Shown here: positions 8,385 to 16,804 of the stretch, in pieces | Position numbering within the stretch: position 1 is the first letter of the stretch | How the letters are laid out: each line of letters starts with the position of its first letter | Origin: Clostridia bacterium | GTDB taxonomy: Bacteria > Bacillota > Clostridia > Oscillospirales > CAG-272 | DNA length: 34,005 nucleotides | Assembly: GCA_017462545.1 (NCBI GenBank) | Contig: JAFTQX010000008.1 | Location: 1 to 34,005 of the forward strand | Reading direction: 5' to 3' | The notes under the pieces: model-generated | What the model was told of the DNA's origin: nothing | Database searches by the model: none | What the model saw: only the letters and a program-made list of their open reading frames with translations | Position numbers and translations under genes: made by a program

Positions 8385-9494
8385 ATGAAACGATTGATCG
8401 CGTTGCTACTGGCTGCCATTCTGCTTTCTTCCCTTTCCGGCTGCGCTTGGCTGATAGATCCCCTTGCCTTGGAGCAGGCAAAGGATTACTTCGGCAATCT
8501 GTATGTGCAGGAAGAGCAGGAATCAGATGGCGGCACAGAGGACATCTACATCGAAGACACCCGTTCATACGGCTTTTACTACGATCAGCTTTCCGAGGAC
8601 AGCCGCGTTGTATACCGTTCGATCTATTTGGATAACAAGAATACAACTGGCATCGCCATCGTTTTCCGTGAGCCGCTCTCCTTCTCCTTTTCTTCTGACG
8701 AGACAGAGCGCGCAGACGAGACGGTGAGAAAAACGGTTGCCAGCATTGTACAGCCGGCGCTGGACGCCTTGGTATACGACCATCCGCGCATCAATTGGAT
8801 CTCGATGGATGAGGAAAGCGGTTCCACCTTCCGCATTTCTTCCCGCAAGGAGACAAAAGCAGACGGTAGCGTGGCCATATCCATCAAGCGACTGACCTTT
8901 CAATTGGTCTATGCCGCCGATATGACAGCCGAGAGCATTGCCGCATACGAAAGCGCGCTGGAGGCGGCCATTCTTGCTACCAATTCTCTTGTAGACGAGG
9001 AGGCCGGTCGGTATCAGACGCTTCGCACACTGCAAGAATTCCTTTGCGCGACGGTAACCTATCAAAGCGATGCCGCAAGAGCACATCATGCCGCCGGCGC
9101 GCTGCTTGATTGCCGTGCGGTGTGTGACGGATACGCAAAGGCCTTTAAGCTGCTCTGTGACGCATACGCAATCCCCTGCTTGGTCGTTCCCGGCACGGCA
9201 ACCCAAAACGGTAAGCAAGAGCCGCACGCCTGGAATTATGTGCAGATGGGGGATGGAAAATGGTACGCCATGGACGTTACCTGGGATGACCGTGGCGAGC
9301 AGGCAGAAAAAAACTATTTTCTTGTCGGCTCCGGCACCGTTACCTCGCTAACGCTCGGCCATTTTGAGAACAGCCACCACGAAAGCGGCAAGTTCTCTGC
9401 CGGTGACTATGTTCCCTTCTCATTCCCGGAGCTTTCCTTTTTCCGCTACACAGAATCAATCTTATCAAACGGATGGCAGAAGGATACCGAATAA
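8385..9494 (+). CDS. Transglutaminase-fold lipoprotein
   Basis: A 369-residue exported protein. The N-terminus is a lipoprotein signal (MKRLIALLLAAILLSSLSGC) with lipobox LSGC and lipidated Cys20. Residues about 205-330 form a transglutaminase-like catalytic domain with a plausible Cys-His-Asp triad: Cys247 in RAVCDGYAKAF, His281 in EPHAWNYV and Asp297 in MDVTWDD. Such surface proteins are thought to act as cysteine peptidases or crosslinking enzymes on cell-wall or extracellular protein. The 180-residue segment between signal and catalytic domain is not recognised. It is co-oriented with and 18 nt from the SPFH gene, so is probably in the same operon, and ends at a strong bidirectional terminator. 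Confidence 0.85.
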   Translation: MKRLIALLLAAILLSSLSGCAWLIDPLALEQAKDYFGNLYVQEEQESDGGTEDIYIEDTRSYGFYYDQLSEDSRVVYRSIYLDNKNTTGIAIVFREPLSFSFSSDETERADETVRKTVASIVQPALDALVYDHPRINWISMDEESGSTFRISSRKETKADGSVAISIKRLTFQLVYAADMTAESIAAYESALEAAILATNSLVDEEAGRYQTLRTLQEFLCATVTYQSDAARAHHAAGALLDCRAVCDGYAKAFKLLCDAYAIPCLVVPGTATQNGKQEPHAWNYVQMGDGKWYAMDVTWDDRGEQAEKNYFLVGSGTVTSLTLGHFENSHHESGKFSAGDYVPFSFPELSFFRYTESILSNGWQKDTE

Positions 9495-9537
9495 AAACAG
9501 GAACCGAAAACGCAATGCGTTTTCGGTTCCTGTTTTT
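9493..9537. terminator. Shared bidirectional terminator
   Basis: A 21-bp perfect stem (9493-9513 with 9517-9537) and a 3-nt loop AAT, flanked by A5 and T5. It lies between the convergent lipoprotein and VTC-domain genes and overlaps both stop codons. Confidence 0.92.
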
Positions 9538-10258
9538 ATTCGACGGATGGAGAAATCGGCATGCCGCCACGCTTGGCAAACTCTTTCTCATAGATGCGAC
9601 CATACTTGGTAAAGCTGGTGCGGCGAATTTTAAAATCATCAAGAAGACCCGTCAGCCACAGGGGCATGGCGGTGGACATTTTGATCTCCATCAAGTGCAT
9701 GTCCGGCGGGAGAAGCGTTTCACCATAGTTGCCCATATGCAGCTGCACATTCTCAAAACGATAGCGGATGTTGGAATCAAAGGTCAAGCGCAGATCCTTC
9801 TCTGCAATGCCCTTGAACGCCATGCGGTCATAGGAAAGATAAAGCTTGGGCTTGGGCTTATGTAGCTGCATAAAGTAGCGCAGCTCGCGCATGATCTGCG
9901 AATCGTGCGCCTCGGGATAGATACCAAAATCCAGGAAATCGCACGCCTCGGTATAGGTCAGCGTTTCACGACGCTTATAAACCATGCCGTCAAATTTCTT
10001 TTTTATTTCAAGAAAGACCTTGCTATCCGGCCCCGGAACGCCGTAGCTGCGCATACGCAGCTTTTCCTTGTACATCGGACGATCCAGCGACATGCGAATG
10101 AGATTGAAAACATCGGTGTCGTAATACACGTTACAAGCTGCGTATTCACCGTATTCATCTGCTTTCATATGCTTATCGATCTCGGCCTTGAATTCATAAA
10201 ACCGATCGATCGGGACAAAATATTTCATTTCTTTTCTGGAAAAGACGAGTTGTGCCAT
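9536..10258 (-). CDS. VTC-domain protein (polyphosphate polymerase domain)
   Basis: A 240-residue protein matching the VTC domain, a triphosphate-tunnel fold that makes inorganic polyphosphate in the yeast Vtc4. Basic tunnel signatures are in order: FSRKEMKYFV (residues 6-15), YKEKLRMR (63-70), FLEIKKK (82-88), YKRR (94-97), then YDRMAF, RLTFD and LMEIK. Length and the absence of SPX or membrane domains fit the bacterial stand-alone form. In many bacteria such genes sit beside DUF4956 membrane proteins and CotH kinases; here there are no such partners. GGAGGAG precedes the start. Polyphosphate synthesis is inferred from the fold and has not been shown for this subgroup. Confidence 0.87.
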   Translation of the reverse strand: MAQLVFSRKEMKYFVPIDRFYEFKAEIDKHMKADEYGEYAACNVYYDTDVFNLIRMSLDRPMYKEKLRMRSYGVPGPDSKVFLEIKKKFDGMVYKRRETLTYTEACDFLDFGIYPEAHDSQIMRELRYFMQLHKPKPKLYLSYDRMAFKGIAEKDLRLTFDSNIRYRFENVQLHMGNYGETLLPPDMHLMEIKMSTAMPLWLTGLLDDFKIRRTSFTKYGRIYEKEFAKRGGMPISPSVE

Positions 10259-10284
10259 AAAATCTCCTCCTTTTCTTCTTTCCT

Positions 10285-10290
10285 ATTATA
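10285..10290 (-). promoter_or_regulatory. -10 element of the VTC-domain gene
   Basis: Minus-strand TATAAT, 27 nt upstream of the start at 10258. No convincing -35 is seen at 16-18 bp, so the promoter may rely on an upstream activator or a TG-like context. Confidence 0.4.
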
Positions 10291-10382
10291 CATGATTTTT
10301 ACTTACCAAATATGAATAAATTGTGAACAATGGAGAAAAAGAAGAATATTCTGAAAAGAACCGAACGAGGCATGCAAAAAAC

Positions 10383-10411
10383 TTGATTTTTTTTGAGGTG
10401 TGTGGTAAAAT
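10383..10411 (+). promoter_or_regulatory. Promoter of dxs
   Basis: TTGATT (10383-10388), 17-bp spacer, TAAAAT (10406-10411), 34 nt before the GTG start. Confidence 0.7.
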
Positions 10412-10445
10412 AAAGAGAAAACGATGATGAAAGCGAGGTCTGCGT

Positions 10446-12338
10446 GTGAAAAGAAAAGACTCCCGTGTGCAAAAACAGCCACACGACCTGACAAAGCTGC
10501 ATACTCCCGCCGACCTTCGCGCCTTGCCGGAAAAGGAAATGCCCGTGCTGGCAGAGGAAATTCGGCAGTTTTTAATAGAAAAGGTCACTAAAACAGGTGG
10601 CCATCTGGCCTCTAACCTTGGCGTGGTAGAGCTTTCACTGGCGCTGCACCGCGTGTTTGACGCACCAAACGATCACATCATTTGGGATGTTGGCCACCAA
10701 AGCTACATTCATAAAATCATCACCGGTCGCGCTGACCGCTTTGACGAGCTGCGCAAGGTGGGCGGCCTTTGCGGCTTTACAAACCGCACCGAGAGCGAAT
10801 ACGACGCCTTTGGCGCAGGACACAGCAGCACCTCTGTCTCTGCTGCGCTTGGCTTTGCCACAGCTGACAAAATTGCCGGCAAGGATGCCTACACCATTGC
10901 CATCATTGGTGACGGCGCGTTTACGGGTGGCATGGTGCATGAGGCACTAAACAACTGCGCCCCAGATCTGCCGCTGATTATTGTGTTAAACGAAAACGAA
11001 ATGTCTATTTCGCGCAATACCGGTGCCTTTGCGCAGTACATTGCCAAAATCCGTTCCAGCCGCCACTATTTGCGCACCAAAAATCGCACCAAGGCGGTTT
11101 TATCGCGCATACCGCTGATTGGGCGTGGTCTATACGCCGCCACCAAGGGCTTTACGCGGTTTATCAAGCGGCGCTTATATCGCTCCAATTATTTTGAAGA
11201 GCTTGGCTTTTTGTACCTTGGCCCGGAGGATGGTAACGATTACGAGCGTACCGAGCGCATCCTGCGCCAGGCCAAAGAACGTCACGGCGCTGTGATCGTA
11301 CACTTAAAAACAAAAAAAGGAAAGGGGTACTTACCGGCAGAGAACGACCCCAGCCATTTTCACAGCACGCGCCCCTGCCAAACGAGCCCGAGTGAAGAAA
11401 CCTTTCACAGCGTATTCGGCAACGAGCTTGTTTCTCTTGCCAAGGAGCATGACAAGATCTGCGCCATTACAGCGGCAATGGGTCTTGGCTGCGGACTGGA
11501 TGCCTTCCGCGATGCGTATCCCGAACGCTTTTTTGATGTTGGCATTGCCGAGGAGCATGCTGCGACGTTTGCCGCCGGCATGGCGGCAGATGGTATGATC
11601 CCCTGCTTTGCCGTATATTCTACCTTCCTGCAGCGAGCCTATGACAGCGTGGTGCACGACATTGCCCTGCAAAATTTGCCTGTCAAGCTCTTTATCGACC
11701 GTGCGGGCCTAGCACACAGCGATGGCGCAACGCACCACGGCATCTTTGACGTGAGCTTTCTTTCGGCAATTCCGAACCTGCAGCTTTATGCTCCTGCCTG
11801 CTACGGCACGCTACGGGCCATGATGAAGGATGTTATTTGTACGGATGCCCCTTGCGCGGTTCGTTATCCCAACGCGGGCGAGGACGGTCGTGTGGCCTCC
11901 CTCTTCTACCCCGACGGCGATTTTGAAAACTACGGCGTTCGTTCGGATTTCGCGACAAATGTCCCAAAAAAGAACGTCATCATTACCTACGGCAATATCA
12001 TCAAGGAGGCGTTGGATGCCAAAGAAAAAGCAGAGCAAAACGGCCTTTCCGTTGGTATTCTTCTCGTAGAAACACTAAAGCCGTACGAGGCTACCGCCAA
12101 AAAAATTGCCCCTTATATTACGCACAACACGCACATTCTCTTCCTTGAGGAGGGGATCGAGCATGGTGGGGCGGCCTCCCTGACCGCGCTTGCGCTGCGT
12201 GAGCTCATGAAGGACGACTTCCCAACCGACTATCGCATTTTGGCCATCAAGGATCATTTTGCATCCCCCACCGAAAAGACCAATCTTTACCGCTACTGTG
12301 GTATTTCGGCCACGGATATTTTAGAAAACCTGATATAA
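10446..12338 (+). CDS. dxs: 1-deoxy-D-xylulose-5-phosphate synthase
   Basis: A thiamine-diphosphate enzyme of 630 residues (family about 620). It condenses pyruvate with glyceraldehyde 3-phosphate, the first step of the non-mevalonate isoprenoid pathway, which also feeds thiamine and pyridoxal synthesis. Visible motifs: GGHLASNLG (51-59), DVGHQSYIHK (81-90), GHSSTS (125-130), the ThDP/Mg motif GDGAFTGG (155-162) through NEN (182-184), and the catalytic-Glu motif VGIAEEHAATFAAG (365-378). A transketolase C-terminal domain follows. The GTG at 10446 is preceded by a weak GCGAGG site. It is a monocistronic unit with its own promoter and terminator. The frequent neighbours xseB, ispA and tlyA are absent. 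Confidence 0.97.
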   Translation: MKRKDSRVQKQPHDLTKLHTPADLRALPEKEMPVLAEEIRQFLIEKVTKTGGHLASNLGVVELSLALHRVFDAPNDHIIWDVGHQSYIHKIITGRADRFDELRKVGGLCGFTNRTESEYDAFGAGHSSTSVSAALGFATADKIAGKDAYTIAIIGDGAFTGGMVHEALNNCAPDLPLIIVLNENEMSISRNTGAFAQYIAKIRSSRHYLRTKNRTKAVLSRIPLIGRGLYAATKGFTRFIKRRLYRSNYFEELGFLYLGPEDGNDYERTERILRQAKERHGAVIVHLKTKKGKGYLPAENDPSHFHSTRPCQTSPSEETFHSVFGNELVSLAKEHDKICAITAAMGLGCGLDAFRDAYPERFFDVGIAEEHAATFAAGMAADGMIPCFAVYSTFLQRAYDSVVHDIALQNLPVKLFIDRAGLAHSDGATHHGIFDVSFLSAIPNLQLYAPACYGTLRAMMKDVICTDAPCAVRYPNAGEDGRVASLFYPDGDFENYGVRSDFATNVPKKNVIITYGNIIKEALDAKEKAEQNGLSVGILLVETLKPYEATAKKIAPYITHNTHILFLEEGIEHGGAASLTALALRELMKDDFPTDYRILAIKDHFASPTEKTNLYRYCGISATDILENLI

Positions 12339-12376
12339 AAGCAATCACACCGCCTTCCGGCGGTGTGATTGCTTTT
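12337..12376. terminator. Shared bidirectional terminator
   Basis: An 18-bp perfect stem (12337-12354 with 12359-12376), loop TTCC, with A and T flanks. It separates convergent dxs and the FAD oxidoreductase, overlapping both stop codons. Confidence 0.92.
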
Positions 12377-13572
12377 TACAAATCGCTTTCGTGCAGAACG
12401 ACACCGTTTCTTTGCAGTTTCTGCTGCAGGACGGCGACATCCAAGGTCGAAAAATCATCGGTCATGGCGGCGGCAGTACCGGCCGCTTGGCCGGTCACGG
12501 CGCAACAAGGAATAACACGCATCACGTCCCACATGGTATCGGTTACCGAGGTGCATCGACCGGCGGTGATCAGATTCTTGATCTTGCTGCTGTACAGGGC
12601 GCGGAAGGGCACCTCGTAAACAGGGCCTCGTTTTTTCCAATTGGAAATCATACCGACAGAGTCAGCAAATGCGGTATGCTCCTCTTTATCGGAAAGCACA
12701 TATTCACCGCAGATCTTGCGCGTCATGCGCAGCTGAGGGATGGTGGCCATCGTTACGGGAAAGAGGGAGTCATCCTCTTTGCGTTGCTTGACAAAATGCT
12801 GATAGGTGGATTGGTGAGAAAGCTGTACCATATCCGATATCTCTTTCCCTTCAACCCCCGCAAAGCGGCGGTTGACCAAAAGCGAAACGCCCTTGCCATC
12901 CTTCTTTTCGTCTTCGGGGATGTCGGAGCAGCCAACCATGTGCAGGTTGTAGCCCTTTTGCCCTGCCGAATAATACCAGGCTGCCAAAATGTTGCCCTGC
13001 TCAAAATTCTTGGTGGGGGCACCAGCCATATATGCCACGTCACAATCACCGGTGGCATCCACCACGGAGGAAACGGCATACGCCTGTCGCCCCGATTTGT
13101 TTTCGGTGATGAGGTGGCAGATCCTCCCTTCCTTCACGTCGGTCGCCACAACCGTGGTGCCGTAGAGAATGTCCACGCCGGCTTCACAAAGCAATTCTTC
13201 TGCGTGAATGGCAAAGAGCTGCGGGTTATACTGCACCTCATAGCGGGGATCCTTTTCGGTACGGGGACCTACCCCATCCAGCCAGTTGGTGGGATAACGC
13301 CCTTCTGCCCCGTCTATGATTGAAAGCTTGAACAGTTCTTCGGCAATGCCAAAGGAGACCTGGCGGCCAAGGCCGTCACAAAGCGGCAGGTAGATGGTAA
13401 CGATACCGGCGGTACCAAGGCCGCCAAGCATGAACATGCGTTCTAGGAGCAGCGTTTTCTTTCCCGCTCTTGCAGCGGCAAGCGCAGCAGCAATGCCGCC
13501 AAAGCCACCGCCGCAAACGGCAACATCATAGCGGGCAACAACAGGCGTCTCTATCCGTTCCTCGATATGCAT
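12376..13572 (-). CDS. FAD-dependent oxidoreductase (FAD_oxidored family)
   Basis: A 398-residue flavoprotein. The N-terminal dinucleotide fold is clear: YDVAVCGGGFGGIAAALAAA (GxGxxG around residues 21-26) and the ribose-binding acidic residue in LLLER (Glu44). A second FAD contact lies at VVDATGDCDVA and a C-terminal one at LITAGRCTSVTDTM. This layout matches PF12831-type oxidoreductases, whose substrates are mostly unknown. It is the last gene of the long minus-strand operon, 12 nt after tgt, with GAGAGGGAGAG upstream of the ATG. Its link to tRNA modification is positional only. There are no Fe-S cysteine clusters and no secretion signal, so it is presumably cytoplasmic. Confidence 0.82.
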   Translation of the reverse strand: MHIEERIETPVVARYDVAVCGGGFGGIAAALAAARAGKKTLLLERMFMLGGLGTAGIVTIYLPLCDGLGRQVSFGIAEELFKLSIIDGAEGRYPTNWLDGVGPRTEKDPRYEVQYNPQLFAIHAEELLCEAGVDILYGTTVVATDVKEGRICHLITENKSGRQAYAVSSVVDATGDCDVAYMAGAPTKNFEQGNILAAWYYSAGQKGYNLHMVGCSDIPEDEKKDGKGVSLLVNRRFAGVEGKEISDMVQLSHQSTYQHFVKQRKEDDSLFPVTMATIPQLRMTRKICGEYVLSDKEEHTAFADSVGMISNWKKRGPVYEVPFRALYSSKIKNLITAGRCTSVTDTMWDVMRVIPCCAVTGQAAGTAAAMTDDFSTLDVAVLQQKLQRNGVVLHESDL

Positions 13573-13584
13573 ATGCTCTCCCTC

Positions 13585-14721
13585 TCAATCGTCTACACGA
13601 TCAGCCAGCAAATTGACATGCGCGTGATAGAACTGCTCAAAACAGCCGTTATCCAGCGCATCACGAATATGCTGCATCAGCTCGTTGTAGAAATAGAGAT
13701 TGTGCAGCACGCACAGGCGCATACCCAGTGCCTCACGCGCCTTGAAGAGGTGGCGTACATAGGCGCGGCTGTAGTTGCGACAGGTAGGGCAATTACAGCG
13801 TGCGGAGATGGGACGCGGGTCGGCAAAATACTTCTCGTTGTTGATATTCAGCTTGCCTTCCCAGGTGAAGAGATTGCCGTGGCGCGCGTTGCGGCTGGGC
13901 ATGACACAGTCAAAGAAATCCACGCCGCGGTGCACCGCCTCCAAAATGTTTTGCGGAGTGCCAACGCCCATGAGGTAACGCGGCTTGTCGGCAGGCATAT
14001 GCGGCTCAACCGCCTCAATCGTTTCATACATTTCTTCAGCCGTCTCGCCCACGGCAAGACCGCCGATCGCATATCCGTCACAGGGGACTGTCGCGATCTG
14101 CTGCATGTGTTCGATACGCAGATCAGCATAGGTGCTCCCCTGATTGATGCCAAAGAGCATTTGATGGGGGTTGACGGTATCGGGGAGCGAATTCAGCCGA
14201 TCCATCTCCTCGCGGCAGCGAAGCAGCCAGCGGTAGGTGCGATCAATCGAACGACGAACGTACTTGTAGGTGGCGGGGTTTTCTACGCACTCATCAAAGG
14301 CCATGGCAATGGTAGAGCCCAGGTGCGACTGGATGCGCATGCTCTCCTCCGGTCCCATGAAAATACGTTTGCCATCCATATGGGAGTTAAAGGTTACGCC
14401 CTCCTCGGTAATCTTGCGGAGCTTGGCAAGCGAAAAGACCTGAAAGCCGCCGCTATCGGTGAGGATAGGCTTATCCCAATTGAAGAATTTATGCAGACCG
14501 CCGAGGCGATAGATCAGATCATCACCGGGACGGATGTGCAGGTGGTAGGTGTTGGAAAGCTCGACCTGGCAGTTGATCTCGCGCAGATCCATCGTAGAGA
14601 CACCGCCCTTGATGGCGGCACTGGTGCCCACGTTCATAAAAACGGGCGTCTGTATGGTGCCGTGCACGGTCTCCATCACGCCGCGGCGTGCTTTGCCTTC
14701 TGTTTTCAGTACTTTGAACAT
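13585..14721 (-). CDS. tgt: tRNA-guanine transglycosylase
   Basis: A 378-residue enzyme that exchanges guanine-34 for preQ1 in GUN anticodons during queuosine synthesis. It shows DSGGFQVFSL (Asp89, base recognition and catalysis), the nucleophile region FDCVMPSRNARHG (Asp about 271) and the zinc site Cys309, Cys311, Cys314, His340 (CNCPTC...LHN). The start is chosen at 14721 because the protein then begins MFKVLKTEGKARRG like its family. GAGG, overlapping the mutL stop, gives a good ribosome site. Upstream in-frame ATGs would overlap mutL. It lies 7 nt after mutL in the operon. No queC/D/E/F genes are in the window. Confidence 0.96.
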   Translation of the reverse strand: MFKVLKTEGKARRGVMETVHGTIQTPVFMNVGTSAAIKGGVSTMDLREINCQVELSNTYHLHIRPGDDLIYRLGGLHKFFNWDKPILTDSGGFQVFSLAKLRKITEEGVTFNSHMDGKRIFMGPEESMRIQSHLGSTIAMAFDECVENPATYKYVRRSIDRTYRWLLRCREEMDRLNSLPDTVNPHQMLFGINQGSTYADLRIEHMQQIATVPCDGYAIGGLAVGETAEEMYETIEAVEPHMPADKPRYLMGVGTPQNILEAVHRGVDFFDCVMPSRNARHGNLFTWEGKLNINNEKYFADPRPISARCNCPTCRNYSRAYVRHLFKAREALGMRLCVLHNLYFYNELMQHIRDALDNGCFEQFYHAHVNLLADRVDD

Positions 14722-14728
14722 AATATCC

Positions 14729-16786
14729 TCACATAATACGGTTGAATTGACGGTCAAGATAATTCTTGGTCAGGCGGACGGCAATCGGTCTGCCATGCGG
14801 ACAAACGGTGATATCCGGCAGGGCCATCACGCGCTCCACAAGCCAAGCGATCTGCGCCTCGCCATAGAGACGCCCGCCCTTGATGGCGGCCTTACAGGCC
14901 ACCTGATACAATGTACGCTCGCGCCGTTTTTCTTCGGTGACGGCAGGATTGCCTGCCCCCTCTGCCAGCTCTGCCGCCATGCGGGCAAACAGCTCCTCGG
15001 CATCCGGCATGTCAACGGCATCCGGCACTGCAGAGAGCGAGGCGGCACGTCCGGCGCGATCTATGGTGAAATCAAAGCCGACAGCCTCCAAATCAGAAGC
15101 ATATTCCTCGGCAGCAGCAATTTCCTCATCAGTTAGTGAAACACGCAACGGCACAAGCAGATACTGTGTGCCAACGCGACCATCCTGCCGCTGACGGGCA
15201 AGCAGCTCTTCAAACAGGATGCGCTCGTGTGCGGCGTGCTTATCGATCAGCAGCAGCTCGTCGCCCCGCTCAACGAAGATATAGCAACGGAATGCCTCGC
15301 CCACAATGCGGTAATCTTTTTCTGCGGTGAAAAGGGCATCCGCGTTGATCGGCGTTTCACCCGTTTCTTTAGCGAGAGAAACAGGCTGCGGCGTTGCCTT
15401 TGGCGGTGTCTCCACGGCGACAGGCTCTGCTTGCTTGAGTGGCATTTCCTGCACAGCAGGCTCTTCCTCCCCCAGCTTGGCAGGAGAGGCAAAGGCGAGC
15501 TTAGGCGGCGCAACACAAGACCGTGCCCCTTCTTCTGCCTCCTCGCGGAAAGCGTGCAGGCGGCCAAGCGCCTCAGAAACAGAGGAAACGCGCTCGCTCT
15601 CCTGCGGTTTTGACGGCTGAGGTGGTACGGGTGCTTGCGGCGGCGCGGATGGGCGAGGCGCTGCTGCTTGCGGCGCAGTAAATAACGAGCGAGTAGCAGA
15701 CAGCTGCTCCGCGCGGGAGGAATCCCCCACCGGCATAAAGGCAGAAAGTGGATTTTTACTTTGCTTTTTGTTAGGTAGCTCCAGCTCGGGACGGCTGACA
15801 TTTTCTTCAAGTGCCGAGCGAACCGCATAATAAACTGCCTCAAAAATCACGCGCTCGTCTGAAAATTTCACCTCCAGCTTGGCTGGGTGAACATTGACAT
15901 CGACGGCGTTTGGCTGTACGGTCAAGAACAGCGCACAAACGGGAAAGCGTTCCGGCGCGATGTAGGAGGTATACGCCTTTTCCAGCGCGGCCATCACGGT
16001 CTTGCTTTTGACATAGCGACCGTTGATAAAAATGTTCTGATGGTTGCGATTGTTGCGGACATTATCCGAGGTGCCGATAAAGCCGCCCACACCAATTCCC
16101 TGCACGCCGCCCTTGACGGCAAGCAGGCGGTGAGCAAAATCTCGCCCAAGGATGGCATACAGCGCATTGCGCAGCTGCCCGTCCCCCGTTGTTTTGAAAC
16201 GGGTGACGCCATCGGTAATCCATTCAAAGGCGATATCCGGCCTCGACATGGCGATTTTTTCAACCACAGCGGCAGAGGCCATGGTCTCTGTTGCATCCTT
16301 TTTGAGAAATTTGCGCCGGGCAGGAACATTGGCAAAGAGATTCTCCACCACGACGGTTGTACCGTCTGCGGCGCCAACCTCACAAACATCGGTCACCACA
16401 CCGCCCTCAGAAACCAGCATGGTGCCCGCCTCGGCCGCCCTTGTTTTGGTCATAATGCGCAGCTCGGAGACGGCGGCAATGGCGGCAAGAGCCTCGCCAC
16501 GGAAACCAAGTGTGGCAATGGCATCCAGGTCTCCCGCCTCACGAATCTTGCTGGTGGCATGACGGCGAATGGCCACAGGCAGATCCTCGGGCGTGATGCC
16601 GCAGCCGTTATCCGAAACCCGGATCAGCGCAACACCGCCGCGCTTAATCTCGGCGGTAATGCGGGTAGCACCCGCGTCTATGGCATTTTCAAGCAGCTCC
16701 TTGAGCACAGAGGCGGGTCTGTCAACGACCTCACCTGCCGCGATCAGGTTGGCAAGTTCAAAGCTCAGGACTTGGATATTTCCCAT
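14729..16786 (-). CDS. mutL: DNA mismatch repair protein MutL
   Basis: A 685-residue protein. The N-terminal GHKL ATPase is plain (KELLENAIDAG, DNGCGI, GFRGEAL). A Pro/Ala-rich linker (about 350-480) leads to a C-terminal dimerisation/endonuclease domain. That domain has DKHAAHERILFEE (515-527), a variant of DQHA(x)2E(x)4E, plus ACKAAIKGG (about 630) and CPHGRP (662-667). These mark the Mn-dependent nicking-endonuclease type used by bacteria without MutH. The start at 16786 is selected because GGAG lies 8-11 nt upstream. The alternative ATG at 16804 would place that ribosome site inside the gene. It follows mutS by 18 nt. Confidence 0.96.
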   Translation of the reverse strand: MGNIQVLSFELANLIAAGEVVDRPASVLKELLENAIDAGATRITAEIKRGGVALIRVSDNGCGITPEDLPVAIRRHATSKIREAGDLDAIATLGFRGEALAAIAAVSELRIMTKTRAAEAGTMLVSEGGVVTDVCEVGAADGTTVVVENLFANVPARRKFLKKDATETMASAAVVEKIAMSRPDIAFEWITDGVTRFKTTGDGQLRNALYAILGRDFAHRLLAVKGGVQGIGVGGFIGTSDNVRNNRNHQNIFINGRYVKSKTVMAALEKAYTSYIAPERFPVCALFLTVQPNAVDVNVHPAKLEVKFSDERVIFEAVYYAVRSALEENVSRPELELPNKKQSKNPLSAFMPVGDSSRAEQLSATRSLFTAPQAAAPRPSAPPQAPVPPQPSKPQESERVSSVSEALGRLHAFREEAEEGARSCVAPPKLAFASPAKLGEEEPAVQEMPLKQAEPVAVETPPKATPQPVSLAKETGETPINADALFTAEKDYRIVGEAFRCYIFVERGDELLLIDKHAAHERILFEELLARQRQDGRVGTQYLLVPLRVSLTDEEIAAAEEYASDLEAVGFDFTIDRAGRAASLSAVPDAVDMPDAEELFARMAAELAEGAGNPAVTEEKRRERTLYQVACKAAIKGGRLYGEAQIAWLVERVMALPDITVCPHGRPIAVRLTKNYLDRQFNRIM

Positions 16787-16804
16787 TGCCGTCACTCCTT
16801 TCAA

